Shown: positions 7,358 to 16,060, counted from the stretch's first letter. The stretch: DNA of 38,990 nucleotides from Pararoseomonas baculiformis (GCF_017813395.1 NZ_JAGIZB010000030.1:1-38990); one strand, 5' to 3'. Numbers and translations: made by a program. Notes: generated from the sequence alone by a model not told the origin.

Positions 7358-8782
7358 TCAGGATGCGGTGGCTGGCCGTCCGCCCGAAGGACGTTCCTGC
7401 ATCTGCTGCCAGACCCGGGCGTCACGCCCGTAGAAGTCCGGGCGGAACTGCAGTTGCCCGTCAGTGTCCACGAAGGCGGTCTGGTAAATCACGAAGACCG
7501 GCATCGGCCGCGGCAGCGCGCGCCGGGTGGTCACGCCGGTCGAAATCTCCTCATGGATTGTCTCGATGGGCTGCTCCATCAGCAACGCGGCAAGCTCGCG
7601 CGGCTTCTCGACCCGTATGCACCCGTAGCTCAGCCTGCGGTTCTCCCGGCTGAAGATGTGCCTGGCCGGAGTGTCGTGGAGATAGACATCGAAGCGGTTC
7701 GGCATGTCGAACATAATGTAGCCAAGCCCCGCACTCGGCCCCGGGCGCTGCTCCACCTCGCCATTTTCCAGCATGACCATGTTGTTCTTCTCCAGGTAGT
7801 CCGGGTCACGACGGATCTTCGGCAGGAGGTCCGCGACGACGATGTCCCTCGGCACGACCCAGGGCGGGTTGAAGAAGGCCCCCTCGATCATGGTTTGAAA
7901 CTCGGGGCTCTGGTCGCGCTCCCCATCATTGCCCACCACGACGCGTGTCGAGAAACCGGGCTGGCCGTCGCGATACAGCACCAGCCCCTGGTCGGCGACA
8001 TTGACCCACACGCGATTCGCCGGCAGCCGCCGCGGCAGCCAGCGCTGGCGTTCGAGATTCACCGCAATCAGGCGCTGGCGGTTCATCCTGGCCTGGTCAC
8101 CGGCCGCTGCACCGGACTCATGCTCCTCCAGGGCCTTGCGAAGCGCGGTGTAGGTCGGCGTCGCTGGCGCCAGCGCCTCGATCACCGCCGCGGGGTCGGG
8201 GCTGGCGATGGCCCGGTCGAGCGCGGCTGCCACGTTGACCGGCTCCGGCGTCAACACCTCGACAGGCCTCCGGCGCTCCACCGGTACGGCGCCGTGGGCC
8301 AGCGCATCCGCATAGGAGAGGAAGGCGTCCGACAGCAGCAATTCGCGCTCAGGCGGCGGCAGCTCCGACCTGCGCCGCAGCTGGGAGGCGTGGAACAGCT
8401 CGGGGTCCAGCCCGTGCCTGCCCGCGCGCAACACGGCCGCGGTCAGCGCTTCCGCCTGCGCCGCGCGGGTGGTCCATACCGGCGCGAAGCCATGGCGCGC
8501 GTAGAAGCGCCGCAGCAACCAGGCATTCGGCCGTTCGTCGGCGAAAAGCAGCTCGGGGGCGCCGTCCCGCAGCATGGCGAGTTCCGTGTCGGCCTGCCTC
8601 GCAACCACGGGAACCGGCCTGAGCGCCGGCCTGGTGCCGCATGCGGTGAGCGTGAAAGCCGCAGCAAGAGCGAGTGGGCCACGCGAGACGACGCTGCGCC
8701 GTGACATCCCGGCCCGGGCGGAAGCCAGGGGCTCCTGGCCACTACGCTCAGGCTTGCACTGCGTCACGCGAACGAGATCCAT
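7358..8782 (-). CDS. L,D-transpeptidase (YcbB/LdtD-like), predicted lipoprotein
   Basis: This cell-envelope enzyme of the YkuD-fold L,D-transpeptidase family forms 3-3 (or lipoprotein-type) cross-links in peptidoglycan and resists most beta-lactams. The catalytic motif is complete: a His in RHIFSREN followed by SYGCIRV with the nucleophile Cys388. The region before it matches the scaffold of YcbB-type proteins (LLFADERPNAWLLRRFYAR; YTALRKALEEH). An export signal with a lipobox (LTAC) follows an SRRSVVS stretch, so Tat or Sec lipoprotein export is possible. I chose the ATG at 8782 because AAAGG lies 7 bases upstream; ATG at 8707 would give a more compact signal peptide. It is divergent from a small lipoprotein gene and may share its promoter region (8783-8887). 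Confidence 0.9.
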   Translation of the reverse strand: MDLVRVTQCKPERSGQEPLASARAGMSRRSVVSRGPLALAAAFTLTACGTRPALRPVPVVARQADTELAMLRDGAPELLFADERPNAWLLRRFYARHGFAPVWTTRAAQAEALTAAVLRAGRHGLDPELFHASQLRRRSELPPPERELLLSDAFLSYADALAHGAVPVERRRPVEVLTPEPVNVAAALDRAIASPDPAAVIEALAPATPTYTALRKALEEHESGAAAGDQARMNRQRLIAVNLERQRWLPRRLPANRVWVNVADQGLVLYRDGQPGFSTRVVVGNDGERDQSPEFQTMIEGAFFNPPWVVPRDIVVADLLPKIRRDPDYLEKNNMVMLENGEVEQRPGPSAGLGYIMFDMPNRFDVYLHDTPARHIFSRENRRLSYGCIRVEKPRELAALLMEQPIETIHEEISTGVTTRRALPRPMPVFVIYQTAFVDTDGQLQFRPDFYGRDARVWQQMQERPSGGRPATAS

Positions 8783-8887
8783 TCTACAACCTTTGTTGAT
8801 CCACACAGCCTGGGAATGGTTTGACGCCCCGCCGGAGGTTGCCATTGAATACCAGGCGTAAGCGCGATTCGGCGCAAGGAGAAGCAG

Positions 8888-9091
8888 ATGCACATCACTT
8901 CCGCAAAGTTTGCCTGCCGTGGGCTGGTTCGCTTCGCTCCCATGGCCGTGATTGCCCTTTCCGCAGTGATGCTCACGGCCTGCGCCCGCGAGCCGGCGCC
9001 GCAGCCGTCCTCCACCTATGTCGCCCCGGCCCCTGCCCCGGCGCCCGCCCCTGCTCCGGCGCCTGTTATGGTTCCCCGCGCGCGTGGGTAA
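8888..9091 (+). CDS. Small Pro/Ala-rich lipoprotein (67 aa)
   Basis: The product has a lipoprotein signal peptide of about 32 residues ending in the lipobox LTAC. A short linker follows, then an alternating Ala-Pro run (seven consecutive AP units) and a basic tail (VPRARG). Such AP-rich stalks resemble wall-spanning or peptidoglycan-contacting tethers; the basic C-terminus could contact wall or nucleic acid. AAGGAGAAGCAG precedes the ATG, an excellent ribosome-binding site that makes the short gene convincing. It diverges from the L,D-transpeptidase, so a shared envelope role is plausible but unproven. A perfect hairpin follows the stop by 8 bases. Confidence 0.75.
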   Translation: MHITSAKFACRGLVRFAPMAVIALSAVMLTACAREPAPQPSSTYVAPAPAPAPAPAPAPVMVPRARG

Positions 9092-9099
9092 CTGAGGAA

Positions 9100-9132
9100 C
9101 ACGCCGTGGCGTAGATTATACGCCACGGCGTG
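9100..9132. terminator. Perfect 14-bp inverted repeat after the small lipoprotein gene
   Basis: CACGCCGTGGCGTA (9100-9113) and its exact reverse complement (9119-9132) are separated by the five bases GATTA. The stem is long and GC-rich but is not followed by a T tract, so termination efficiency is unclear. Its position 8 bases after the stop codon suggests a terminator or an mRNA 3'-end stabiliser. Confidence 0.6.
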
Positions 9133-9202
9133 ATCCATCTGAACGGACAGTCTCTCGTTCGCCTCGGGTCGCCTACCACTCCGGTCGTGTATCTCCGGCA
9201 GA

Positions 9203-9427
9203 TCAGCGCCAGCACCGGGTTGAGCAGTGGCCATTCTCCCTGGCCCGCAGTGCCGCCGCTGTAGCGGCATCCACCACTTCGCTGACCACCTGGCCGAGCA
9301 GGCCCTGAACCCCCGGCGGGACTTGTGCCGCGTCGTATTCGCCCGGAAGCCGGGAATGAACCGGGCCGGCCTGCCATCGGCGATGCTCTCTCTGCACAAG
9401 CCCGCTCCGCGCCATTCCGCGAAGCAT
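9203..9427 (-). CDS. Possible small hypothetical protein (74 aa)
   Basis: The interval 9133-9645 has no strong gene. The best candidate is this minus-strand frame, whose latter half (GLLGQVVSEVVDAATAAALR) looks protein-like and has GC-rich third codon positions. No good ribosome-binding site precedes the ATG and no domain is recognised. Longer overlapping frames in this interval (9016-9540 minus, 9227-9718 plus) look like GC-driven artefacts. Treat as tentative. Confidence 0.3.
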   Translation of the reverse strand: MLRGMARSGLVQREHRRWQAGPVHSRLPGEYDAAQVPPGVQGLLGQVVSEVVDAATAAALRARENGHCSTRCWR

Positions 9428-9645
9428 CGCGCCATGTCATGCCGGTCCTCTTTCCTCATACGGAGCGCTTCGCTTCTCCGGGGCGGTTTCACCGCTCTCC
9501 CGCGCTTCATGTGGCGGCTATGCCTGCCACGTGGAACCATCGCGGCGCCCGGGGGTTATGCTGCGAATGTGCTGAATGACCGGTCCAGGGGCATGTGGCC
9601 GGCGCATCCTGACACCAAACCATATTCCAGGAACGAGGGCCGATC

Positions 9646-10782
9646 ATGTTCGATAGGATCGGAGATTTTTCGCGCGAGATCATCAACACGCAGGCCTGGC
9701 TTCCCTCCTGGGCGATAAGCCTCCTGACACTGGCGGCGGCGGTCGCTCTCGCGCTTGCCGTCCACGGGATTCTCTTCCGCGGCGTATCGCGGATGGTCCG
9801 GAACAAGGACCTGTTCTGGCGCTCCCTGGTCGCACGGACCTCGGGACCGGTTCGGCTTGGGGTCGTGACCTTCGCCCTGAGCATCGCGTCGGAGATCGCG
9901 CCGCTCACGGCCACGCAGAGGGATGTGCTGCAGCACGCGCTGCTCGTGGGCTTCGTCGGGCTTCTAGGCTGGGGCGCGCTGACCGCCCTGCATATCTGGA
10001 CAACCATCTATCTTCGCCGCTTCAAGCTCGGCGCGCAGGACAACCTCCTGGCGCGCAAGCATGTCACCCAGGCCCGGATCCTGAGGCGTGTCGCGGGCAC
10101 GCTGATCATCATCGTCACCGTCGGCGCCGCGATGATGACCTTCAGCGGCGTCCGGCAATACGGCGTGAGCCTGCTTGCCTCGGCCGGCGCCGCCGGGCTT
10201 GTCGTGGGCCTCGCGCTCCAGCCGCTGCTGAAGAACATCTTCGCCGGCATCCAGCTCGCCGTGACGCAACCCATTCGCCTCGACGATGCCGTCATCGTCG
10301 AGGGTGAGTGGGGGAATGTGGAGGAGATCACAAGCACCTATGTCGTCGTCCGCCTGTGGGACTGGCGCCGGATGGTGCTGCCGCTCACCTATTTCCTCGA
10401 GAAGCCTTTCCAGAACTGGACCAGGGACAGCTCCGCCCTGATCGGGGCGGTGATGATCTATCTCGACTACGCCGTGCCGGTGGAGGAGATGCGGGCCAGG
10501 CTGGCGGAGATTGCTAAATCCTCCCCGAACTGGGACGGCAAGGTGGTCAACCTGCAGGTCACGGATTTCCGGGAGCATGTGATGGAGGTTCGCATGCTCG
10601 TCAGCGCCAGCAATGCGGGCCGCGCCTTCGATCTTCGCTGCGAGGTGCGGGAACGCATGATCGCCTGGCTTCAGGCGGAGCATCCGCGCTCCCTGCCCCG
10701 CCGCAGGACCGAGATCGAAAGGATGCCGCGCGACACTTCCCGGGTGCAGGAACGGCGGGGCCAGCACCAGGCCGCCGCGTGA
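9646..10782 (+). CDS. MscS-family mechanosensitive ion channel
   Basis: This inner-membrane channel releases solutes on hypo-osmotic shock. There are four predicted membrane segments (about residues 20-45, 65-85, 95-120 and 145-165). The pore-lining third helix of the MscS domain follows: VSLLASAGAAGLVVGLALQ, then LLKNIFAGIQLAVTQPIRLDD. The beta domain (VEGEWGNVEEITSTYVVVRL) and a cytoplasmic C-terminal domain of about 120 residues complete a typical 378-residue protein. GAGGG lies upstream of the ATG. It is followed after 48 bp by leuC, which has its own ribosome-binding site, so co-transcription is possible but functionally unrelated. Confidence in the family is high; gating properties cannot be read. 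Confidence 0.93.
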   Translation: MFDRIGDFSREIINTQAWLPSWAISLLTLAAAVALALAVHGILFRGVSRMVRNKDLFWRSLVARTSGPVRLGVVTFALSIASEIAPLTATQRDVLQHALLVGFVGLLGWGALTALHIWTTIYLRRFKLGAQDNLLARKHVTQARILRRVAGTLIIIVTVGAAMMTFSGVRQYGVSLLASAGAAGLVVGLALQPLLKNIFAGIQLAVTQPIRLDDAVIVEGEWGNVEEITSTYVVVRLWDWRRMVLPLTYFLEKPFQNWTRDSSALIGAVMIYLDYAVPVEEMRARLAEIAKSSPNWDGKVVNLQVTDFREHVMEVRMLVSASNAGRAFDLRCEVRERMIAWLQAEHPRSLPRRRTEIERMPRDTSRVQERRGQHQAAA

Positions 10783-10830
10783 CAGCGCACCCCGCCCGCT
10801 CCTATCCTGGCCGCCGGCAGGAGGATGGGA

Positions 10831-12246
10831 ATGGCCGGAGCCACGGCACGCACGCTGTTCGACAAGGTGTGGGACGCGCATGCCATCCTGACGCGCGAGG
10901 ACGGGCAGTCTCTCCTGCTGATCGACCGCCACTTCTTCCATGAAGGTTCGCACCACGCCTTCAACCAGCTGAAGGCGCGCGGCGCGGCGGTGGCGCAACC
11001 CTCTCAGAACATCGGCGTGGCCGATCATTATGTCCCCACGCGAGGGCGCGGCGGGGCGATCGCCGATGCGTCCATCGGCCACATGGTCCGGCAGCTGTCG
11101 GAGAATGCCGCGCGCCACGGCATCCGGCTTTTCGGCCTCGACAATCCGGACCAGGGCATCGTGCATGTGGTGGGGCCCGAGCAAGGGCTGACGCTGCCGG
11201 GCCTGACGATCGTCTGCGGGGATAGCCACACCTCCACCCACGGGGCCTTCGGCACCATCGCCTTCGGCATCGGGGCGTCGGAGGTGGCGCATGTTCTGAT
11301 GACGCAGACCCTCTGGCAGCGCCGTCCCGGGCGGATGCGCGTCACCGTCGAAGGCAGGCCCGGCCCGGGGATCGGCGCGAAGGACATCGCGCTCTCCATC
11401 ATCGCCCGCATCGGCGCCGATGGCGCGCAGGGCCATGCGGTGGAGTATGCCGGCTCCGCCATCCGCGGCCTGTCCATCGAGGGGCGGATGACCCTCTGCA
11501 ACCTCTCCATCGAATCCGGGGCGCGCTGCGGCATGGTGGCGCCGGACGGCATGACGCTGGACTATCTCCGCGGCCGCCCCTTCGCGCCGCAGGGCACCGC
11601 CTTCGACCGCGCCGCCGAGGCCTGGCTGGCCCTGCCCGGTGACCCCAGCGCGACCTTCGATCGCGAGGTGGCGATGGATGCCGCCGAGATCGCGCCCATC
11701 GTCACCTGGGGCGTGAGCCCGGAGGATGCGCTTCCCATCACCGCCACCCTGCCGGACCCGGAACGCATCACCGATCCCGCCCGCGCCGCCCAGGTCCGGG
11801 ATGGGCTGGACTATATGGGCCTGCGCCCGGGCCAGCGCCTGACCGAGATCGCGGTGGACCGGGTCTTCATCGGCTCCTGCACCAACAGCCGGATCGAGGA
11901 CCTGCGCGCCGCCGCCGCCGTGCTGGCGGGCCGCCGCGCGCGCATCCCCGGCCTGGTCTCCCCCGGCTCCACCCCCGTGAAGCGCCAGGCCGAGGAGGAG
12001 GGGCTGGACCGCATCTTCCGCGAGGCCGGGCTGGAATGGGTGGAGGCCGGCTGCTCCATGTGCGTCGGCATGAATGGCGACCTGCTGGCGCCTGGCGAGC
12101 GTTGTGCCTCGACGACCAACCGCAACTTCAGGGGGCGGCAGGGCAAGGGCTCGCGCACCCATCTCATGTCCCCGGCCATGGCGGCGGCCGCGGCGGTCAC
12201 GGGCCATCTGGCCGATGTCCGGCCTCTCCTGGCGGGGCGCGCGTGA
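10831..12246 (+). CDS. leuC: 3-isopropylmalate dehydratase large subunit (aconitase family)
   Basis: With LeuD this subunit isomerises 2-isopropylmalate to 3-isopropylmalate in leucine synthesis. The three [4Fe-4S] cysteines are present: Cys350 (IGSCTNSR), Cys408 and Cys411 (GCSMCVGMN). The substrate-binding stretch CGDSHTSTHGAFGTIAFGIG is intact, and the length (471 aa) is normal. I place the start at 10831 because AGGAGG at 10819-10824 is spaced 6 bases from it; the in-frame ATG at 10825 is too close. The stop overlaps the leuD start (TGATG), so the two are translationally coupled. No leuA or leuB is nearby, so this may be a second LeuCD-type hydro-lyase acting on a related acid; the sequence alone does not settle this. 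Confidence 0.9.
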   Translation: MAGATARTLFDKVWDAHAILTREDGQSLLLIDRHFFHEGSHHAFNQLKARGAAVAQPSQNIGVADHYVPTRGRGGAIADASIGHMVRQLSENAARHGIRLFGLDNPDQGIVHVVGPEQGLTLPGLTIVCGDSHTSTHGAFGTIAFGIGASEVAHVLMTQTLWQRRPGRMRVTVEGRPGPGIGAKDIALSIIARIGADGAQGHAVEYAGSAIRGLSIEGRMTLCNLSIESGARCGMVAPDGMTLDYLRGRPFAPQGTAFDRAAEAWLALPGDPSATFDREVAMDAAEIAPIVTWGVSPEDALPITATLPDPERITDPARAAQVRDGLDYMGLRPGQRLTEIAVDRVFIGSCTNSRIEDLRAAAAVLAGRRARIPGLVSPGSTPVKRQAEEEGLDRIFREAGLEWVEAGCSMCVGMNGDLLAPGERCASTTNRNFRGRQGKGSRTHLMSPAMAAAAAVTGHLADVRPLLAGRA

Positions 12247-12869
12247 TGCAGCCCTTCGGCATCCTCGCCGCCGCCGCCTGCCCCCTGCCCCTGGCCAATC
12301 TCGACACCGACCAGCTGATCCCCGCGCGCTTCATGAGCCGGCCACGCAGCGCGGGTTATGGCGACTTCCTGCTGCACGACCTGCGCCGGGGCGCGGATGG
12401 CGCCCTGCGCCCGGATTTCCCGCTGAACCGGCCGGAACGGGCCGGGGCCGCCATTCTCGTCGCGCGCCGCAACTTCGGCAGCGGCTCCTCGCGCGAAGCG
12501 GCGGCCTATGCCCTGCTGGATGGCGGCATACGCTGCGTGTTGGCCCCGAGCTTCGGCGACATCTTCGCCAGCAACGCCGTGAACAACGGCCTCCTCCCCG
12601 CCCGGCTGGCGGAGGAGCAGGTCGAGACTCTCCTCGCCTGGCTGGAGGAGGGCGGACGGGAGGTCACGGTGGACCTCCTGGCCTGCTCGGTCGCCGCCGG
12701 CAGCCACCGGTGGGGCTTCGCCATCGACCCGGTCTGGCGCACCAAGCTGCTGAACGGCTGGAGCGACGTGGACCTCACCCTCAGCCACGCCGCGGAGATC
12801 GAGGCCTTCATGGCAGCGGACCGCAGCGCCCGCCCCTGGGCCTGGCTGGACGGGGCGGCCGGGGATTGA
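12246..12869 (+). CDS. leuD: 3-isopropylmalate dehydratase small subunit
   Basis: This is the aconitase swivel-domain subunit (207 aa) that completes the active site of LeuC. Diagnostic motifs are LDTDQLIPARFM near residue 20, NFGSGSSREAAAYAL near residue 78 and NNGLLPARL near residue 115. The ATG overlaps the leuC TGA by one base, which indicates coupling and equal synthesis of the two subunits. Three bases separate its stop from the stop of the convergent SDR gene, leaving no room for an intrinsic terminator between them. Confidence 0.9.
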   Translation: MQPFGILAAAACPLPLANLDTDQLIPARFMSRPRSAGYGDFLLHDLRRGADGALRPDFPLNRPERAGAAILVARRNFGSGSSREAAAYALLDGGIRCVLAPSFGDIFASNAVNNGLLPARLAEEQVETLLAWLEEGGREVTVDLLACSVAAGSHRWGFAIDPVWRTKLLNGWSDVDLTLSHAAEIEAFMAADRSARPWAWLDGAAGD

Positions 12870-12872
12870 GGC

Positions 12873-13640
12873 TCAAAGCCCCCCGGTGACGCGCAGCACG
12901 GCCCCTGTGGTGTAGGAAGCGGCGTCGGAGACGAGCCACAGCACTGCCTCCGCCACCTCCTCCGGCTGGCCCACGCGGCGCATCGGCACGCGCGGCGCGA
13001 TGCGGGCGGGCCGCCCGGGATCGCCTGCTGCGGCATGGATGCCGGTTTCCACCGTGCCGGGCGCGACGGCGTTGACCCGGATCCCCTGCTCCGCGACCTC
13101 CCGCGCGAGGCCGAGGGTGAAGGCCTCCACGGCGGCCTTGGTGGCGGCGTAATGCACATATTCGCCCGGGCTGCCCGTGCTTGCCGCCACCGAGGAGATG
13201 TTCACGACGGAGCGGCCCGGGCGTTCCGGCCGCATCGCGAAGCGGCGCAGCGCCTCCCGCGCGCAGAGCATCGTGCCCAGCAGGTTCACTTCGGCTACGC
13301 GCCGCATCTCCGCCTCATCCAGATCGGCGAAGCGGCCGAGCGGGCCGGTGATGCCGGCATTGTTCACCAGCGCATGCAGGGGGCCGAAGGCCGCCTCGGC
13401 CGCGTCGAAAAGGCGCGCGATATCGGCGCCGCATGTGCTGTCCGCCTGCAGCGCGGCCGCCCGCCCGCCCGAGGCCTCGATCCGCGCCACCACCTCGGCC
13501 GCGCCGCGCGCGTCGCGGGTGTAGGTGACGCAGGGCGCGTAGCCGGCGGCGGCGAGGCGGCAGGCGATGGCGGCGCCGATGCCGCGGCTGCCGCCCGTGA
13601 CGATCACGGCCCGCCCCGGGGCTTCTGCTTGGTTCTGCAT
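12873..13640 (-). CDS. SDR-family NAD(P)-dependent oxidoreductase
   Basis: This is a 255-residue classical short-chain dehydrogenase/reductase. The nucleotide-binding motif TGGSRGIG is at about residues 15-22, the NNAG motif at about 95, the catalytic Ser in NISSVAAS, and the YxxxK pair at Tyr164 and Lys168 (YAATK). The C-terminus (TTGAVLRVTGGL) is the usual one. It resembles the FabG-like, sugar- or alcohol-dehydrogenase branch, and the substrate cannot be named. The start at 13640 is the ATG that gives a standard-length N-terminus (QNQAEAPGRAVIVTGG); longer upstream reading has no SDR character. It is convergent with leuD and follows the MarC-type gene on the same strand after 167 bp. Confidence 0.9.
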   Translation of the reverse strand: MQNQAEAPGRAVIVTGGSRGIGAAIACRLAAAGYAPCVTYTRDARGAAEVVARIEASGGRAAALQADSTCGADIARLFDAAEAAFGPLHALVNNAGITGPLGRFADLDEAEMRRVAEVNLLGTMLCAREALRRFAMRPERPGRSVVNISSVAASTGSPGEYVHYAATKAAVEAFTLGLAREVAEQGIRVNAVAPGTVETGIHAAAGDPGRPARIAPRVPMRRVGQPEEVAEAVLWLVSDAASYTTGAVLRVTGGL

Positions 13641-13807
13641 GGAAGGCGATTGCTTTCGGTGAAGCCGCGCCCTGCGGCGTGGCTGCCTCATCCTGCGGTG
13701 GATCAGGCAAGGGCAGAAGGAAAGGTTTTGGATACGGCGCATGCGGCGCGCCTTGGGGGGGGCCAGCCCGTGGCCCGTGTGCCGGGCAGCCGGGCCGGGG
13801 CGCCGTC

Positions 13808-14443
13808 CTATCCCGCCGGCCGGATCAGCGCGGTTATGCCATCCACGACGAACTGCACCGCCAGCGCCGTCAGCAGCACGCCCAGCAGGCGGCTCAGCAC
13901 GATGCGCCCGGTCCGGCCGAGCAGCCGCGAGATGCCCTCCGCCGCCATGAAGACGGCAAGGCAGGCCAGCATCACGGCGGCGACCAGGCCGAGGACGATG
14001 GCAAGCGCCACCATTCCCTGGTCGGTGCGGGAATCGAGGAGGATCACGGCGGTGATGGCGCCGGGCCCGGCCATCAGCGGGATGGCCAGGGGGAATGCCG
14101 CCAGGTCGCGCATCTGGTCCAGGTGGAGGGCGGTGTCCACCGTGGCCTGCTTCCGCTCCGTCCGGCGCTCGAACACCATTTCGAAGGCAATCCAGAAGAG
14201 CAGCAGCCCGCCGCCGATCCGGAAGGCGGGCAGGCCGATCTCCAGCCAGTCCAGCAGGCTTTCCCCGGCCACCACGAAGAAGGCAAGGATCACGAAGGCG
14301 ATGAGCGTGGCCCGGATCGCCACGGCCCGCCTCTGCGCGGCACTCATCCCCTCCGTGAGGGTGAGGAAGATCGGGGCGAGCCCGATGGGGTCCACGGTCA
14401 CGATCAGGGTGACGAAGGTGGAAATCAGGAGATCGGCGCTCAT
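13808..14443 (-). CDS. MarC-family (UPF0056) integral membrane protein
   Basis: The 211-residue product has six predicted membrane helices and matches the MarC/UPF0056 family: VTVDPIGLAPIFLTLTEGM near the N-terminus, then ERRTERKQ in the first large loop and LAIPLMAGPGAITAVILL, the family's signature, in the second half. Despite the name, a role in multiple antibiotic resistance is not supported for the family, and its transport substrate is unknown. Start at 14443 (MSADLLIS) gives a standard N-terminus. It is probably monocistronic or loosely linked to the downstream SDR gene. Confidence 0.9.
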   Translation of the reverse strand: MSADLLISTFVTLIVTVDPIGLAPIFLTLTEGMSAAQRRAVAIRATLIAFVILAFFVVAGESLLDWLEIGLPAFRIGGGLLLFWIAFEMVFERRTERKQATVDTALHLDQMRDLAAFPLAIPLMAGPGAITAVILLDSRTDQGMVALAIVLGLVAAVMLACLAVFMAAEGISRLLGRTGRIVLSRLLGVLLTALAVQFVVDGITALIRPAG

Positions 14444-14632
14444 CGGCCGCCATGATCCTGCCGCGGCCCCATGCGAGGCAACCCGCCGCGCCGCAACGGG
14501 CGGTGAAGATCGGGCAGCCGCTTCCCATATGGGCGGGGTCGCGCCGTTTCGGGGTTGGATGATGCTATCGCGAGTGCCGGATGGGGATGGAGTGCGGGGC
14601 CGGATGCCGGCGGCAGGACGCGTGGCCTGACC

Positions 14633-14866
14633 ATGTCCTCCAAGCTCTGGTCCCTCGGTATCCTGCTGGTCGCGCTCGGGATCGCCGCGCATGTCGTCGG
14701 CTGGGATGTCCTGCTCTGGCTGCCCATGACCATCGCGGATTCCCTTTTCTGGGTTCCCATGGCGATCATCGACGCGGTGAGCGCCTCGCCCGCCACCTTC
14801 GGCATCGTAGCGCTGGGCGTCGTGCTGATGATCGTGGCGCGTTTCATGGGCCGGCACCGGGGTTAG
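14633..14866 (+). CDS. Small two-helix membrane protein (77 aa)
   Basis: Starting at MSSKLWSL, the product has two hydrophobic segments: roughly residues 5-33 (LGILLVALGIAAHVVGW) and 52-70 (FGIVALGVVLMIVARF). These are joined by a short loop containing a further hydrophobic stretch, with a basic tail (GRHRG). I do not recognise a family. Forms that begin upstream (14555) add a non-hydrophobic, GC-driven extension and are less likely. It precedes the FUSC-type gene by 49 bp on the same strand, so they may form an operon and the small protein might be an accessory membrane subunit. Confidence 0.55.
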   Translation: MSSKLWSLGILLVALGIAAHVVGWDVLLWLPMTIADSLFWVPMAIIDAVSASPATFGIVALGVVLMIVARFMGRHRG

Positions 14867-14915
14867 GCGCGCGCGCGGCTTGCGCGCGATGCCGTGCCAC
14901 GGGGACCTCGCCACC

Positions 14916-16037
14916 ATGACACCGCCTGACGCCCACCGCACCCGGCCATCCCCCGGTTCGTCAGCGCTGCGGCGTTTCCTCCTGCGCTGCCTCGCCGCGA
15001 TGCGCCGGGACCCGGCGCGCCTGACGATACAGTCCGTCCTCGCGGTGCTGATCTCCTACCTCGCCGCGCAATGGCTGCGCCTTCCGGAGCCATCCTGGGC
15101 CGTCTTCTCGGCGCTGTATGTGATCCAGGGCAGCATCGGCGGCACCATCACCGCGGCGAGGGACCGGGTTCTGGGCGCCGTGACGGGTTCCCTCATCGCC
15201 CTGGCCTGCATCTACCTCATCGGCCTCGGCGGCTGGCGGACGGTCCTGTCCCTCGTGGCTGGGGTCGGGAGCATGAGCCTCATCGCGAGCCTGCGGCCCA
15301 GTTACAGCTACGGCCTGGTGACGGTCGCCATCCTGATCGTCGCGCCCGGCATGGAGCTGATCGAGAACGCCATCCTCCAGGTCGCCGCCATTTCCCTGGG
15401 GGCCACGGCGGGTGCGGCGGCAAGCGTATCCGTCCTGCCGCGCCAGGCACATCGCGGTGCGGAGTACCACCTCGCTCAGGCCCTGGCAGGTTGCAGCGCC
15501 CTTCTTTCCGCCTGCATGGCGAGGATGCTGGCGCAGGATGCGGCCGATATCCAGGCGGCCCATGAGCGGATCGACCGGGAACTGGCCGAGGCCGACAGGA
15601 TGGTCCGGCAGACGCGGCTGCGCCGGAAGGAGGCGCATCGCGTGTCCCTGCCGCGGCTTAAGGCGCAGGTCGAGCGGCTGTGGTACACCCTTGCCATCGC
15701 GGACCGGCTCAGCACACGGCCCCTGCCGGACGCGGCCAGCGCTCGCCTCGCCGGCCCCGTGCGGGACGCCACGCGGCAACTCGAAGGATTGCTCTGCGAC
15801 ATCAGCGATGCGCTGGCCGGGGGCAAGCTGCCGGTCCTTGCCACGGATTTCCGGAGCCCTGCCGATCAGGTGGCCCGGGCGGTCGAGGAACTGCGCGTGG
15901 AGGGCCTCCTGCACGCCATGCCGCGGGAAGAGGCAGAGCAGGTCTTCGGCCTGTCGCTGACCTGGCAGCAACTGACACAGAACCTGGGAGACATACTGGA
16001 TGTCACGGGCAGCCGGAGCGCCGGCGAAGCCGCGTGA
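14916..16037 (+). CDS. FUSC-family membrane protein (putative aromatic-compound efflux)
   Basis: This 373-residue protein has about six clustered membrane helices in the N-terminal half (for example VLAVLISYLAAQWL and SWAVFSALYVIQGSIGGTI, with RVLGAVTGSLIALACIYL). A C-terminal cytoplasmic helical region (about 200-360) is rich in Arg, Glu and Leu. The R-x-x-G-x-x-x-G motif after the third helix is typical of FUSC/aromatic acid exporter proteins, which form efflux pumps with membrane-fusion partners. No such partner is seen here, so the substrate is unknown. I prefer the start at 14916 because a GGGGA lies about 10 bases upstream. Confidence 0.8.
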   Translation: MTPPDAHRTRPSPGSSALRRFLLRCLAAMRRDPARLTIQSVLAVLISYLAAQWLRLPEPSWAVFSALYVIQGSIGGTITAARDRVLGAVTGSLIALACIYLIGLGGWRTVLSLVAGVGSMSLIASLRPSYSYGLVTVAILIVAPGMELIENAILQVAAISLGATAGAAASVSVLPRQAHRGAEYHLAQALAGCSALLSACMARMLAQDAADIQAAHERIDRELAEADRMVRQTRLRRKEAHRVSLPRLKAQVERLWYTLAIADRLSTRPLPDAASARLAGPVRDATRQLEGLLCDISDALAGGKLPVLATDFRSPADQVARAVEELRVEGLLHAMPREEAEQVFGLSLTWQQLTQNLGDILDVTGSRSAGEAA

Positions 16038-16060
16038 CGCTCCGGGGGGAAAGCGCGGCC

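Noticed and set aside
9227-9718. A 163-residue plus-strand gene upstream of the MscS gene
   Set aside because: It runs into the MscS coding region in another frame and its translation is compositionally odd, with no ribosome-binding site.
9964-12207. A 747-residue open frame on the minus strand opposite the MscS and leuC genes
   Set aside because: It is His/Gly/Ala/Arg-rich with no domain and lies wholly antisense to two well-supported genes. Such frames arise from GC-rich codon use.
13663-13684. A 9-bp stem-loop (AGCCGCGCC / GGCGTGGCT) as terminator of the MarC gene
   Set aside because: There is no T tract on the minus strand after it, and similar chance hairpins are common at this GC content.
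12873-14528. A 551-residue minus-strand frame that would fuse an upstream extension to the SDR protein
   Set aside because: Only the last 255 residues are SDR-like. The extension lies antisense to or in a different frame from the MarC gene and has no protein character.
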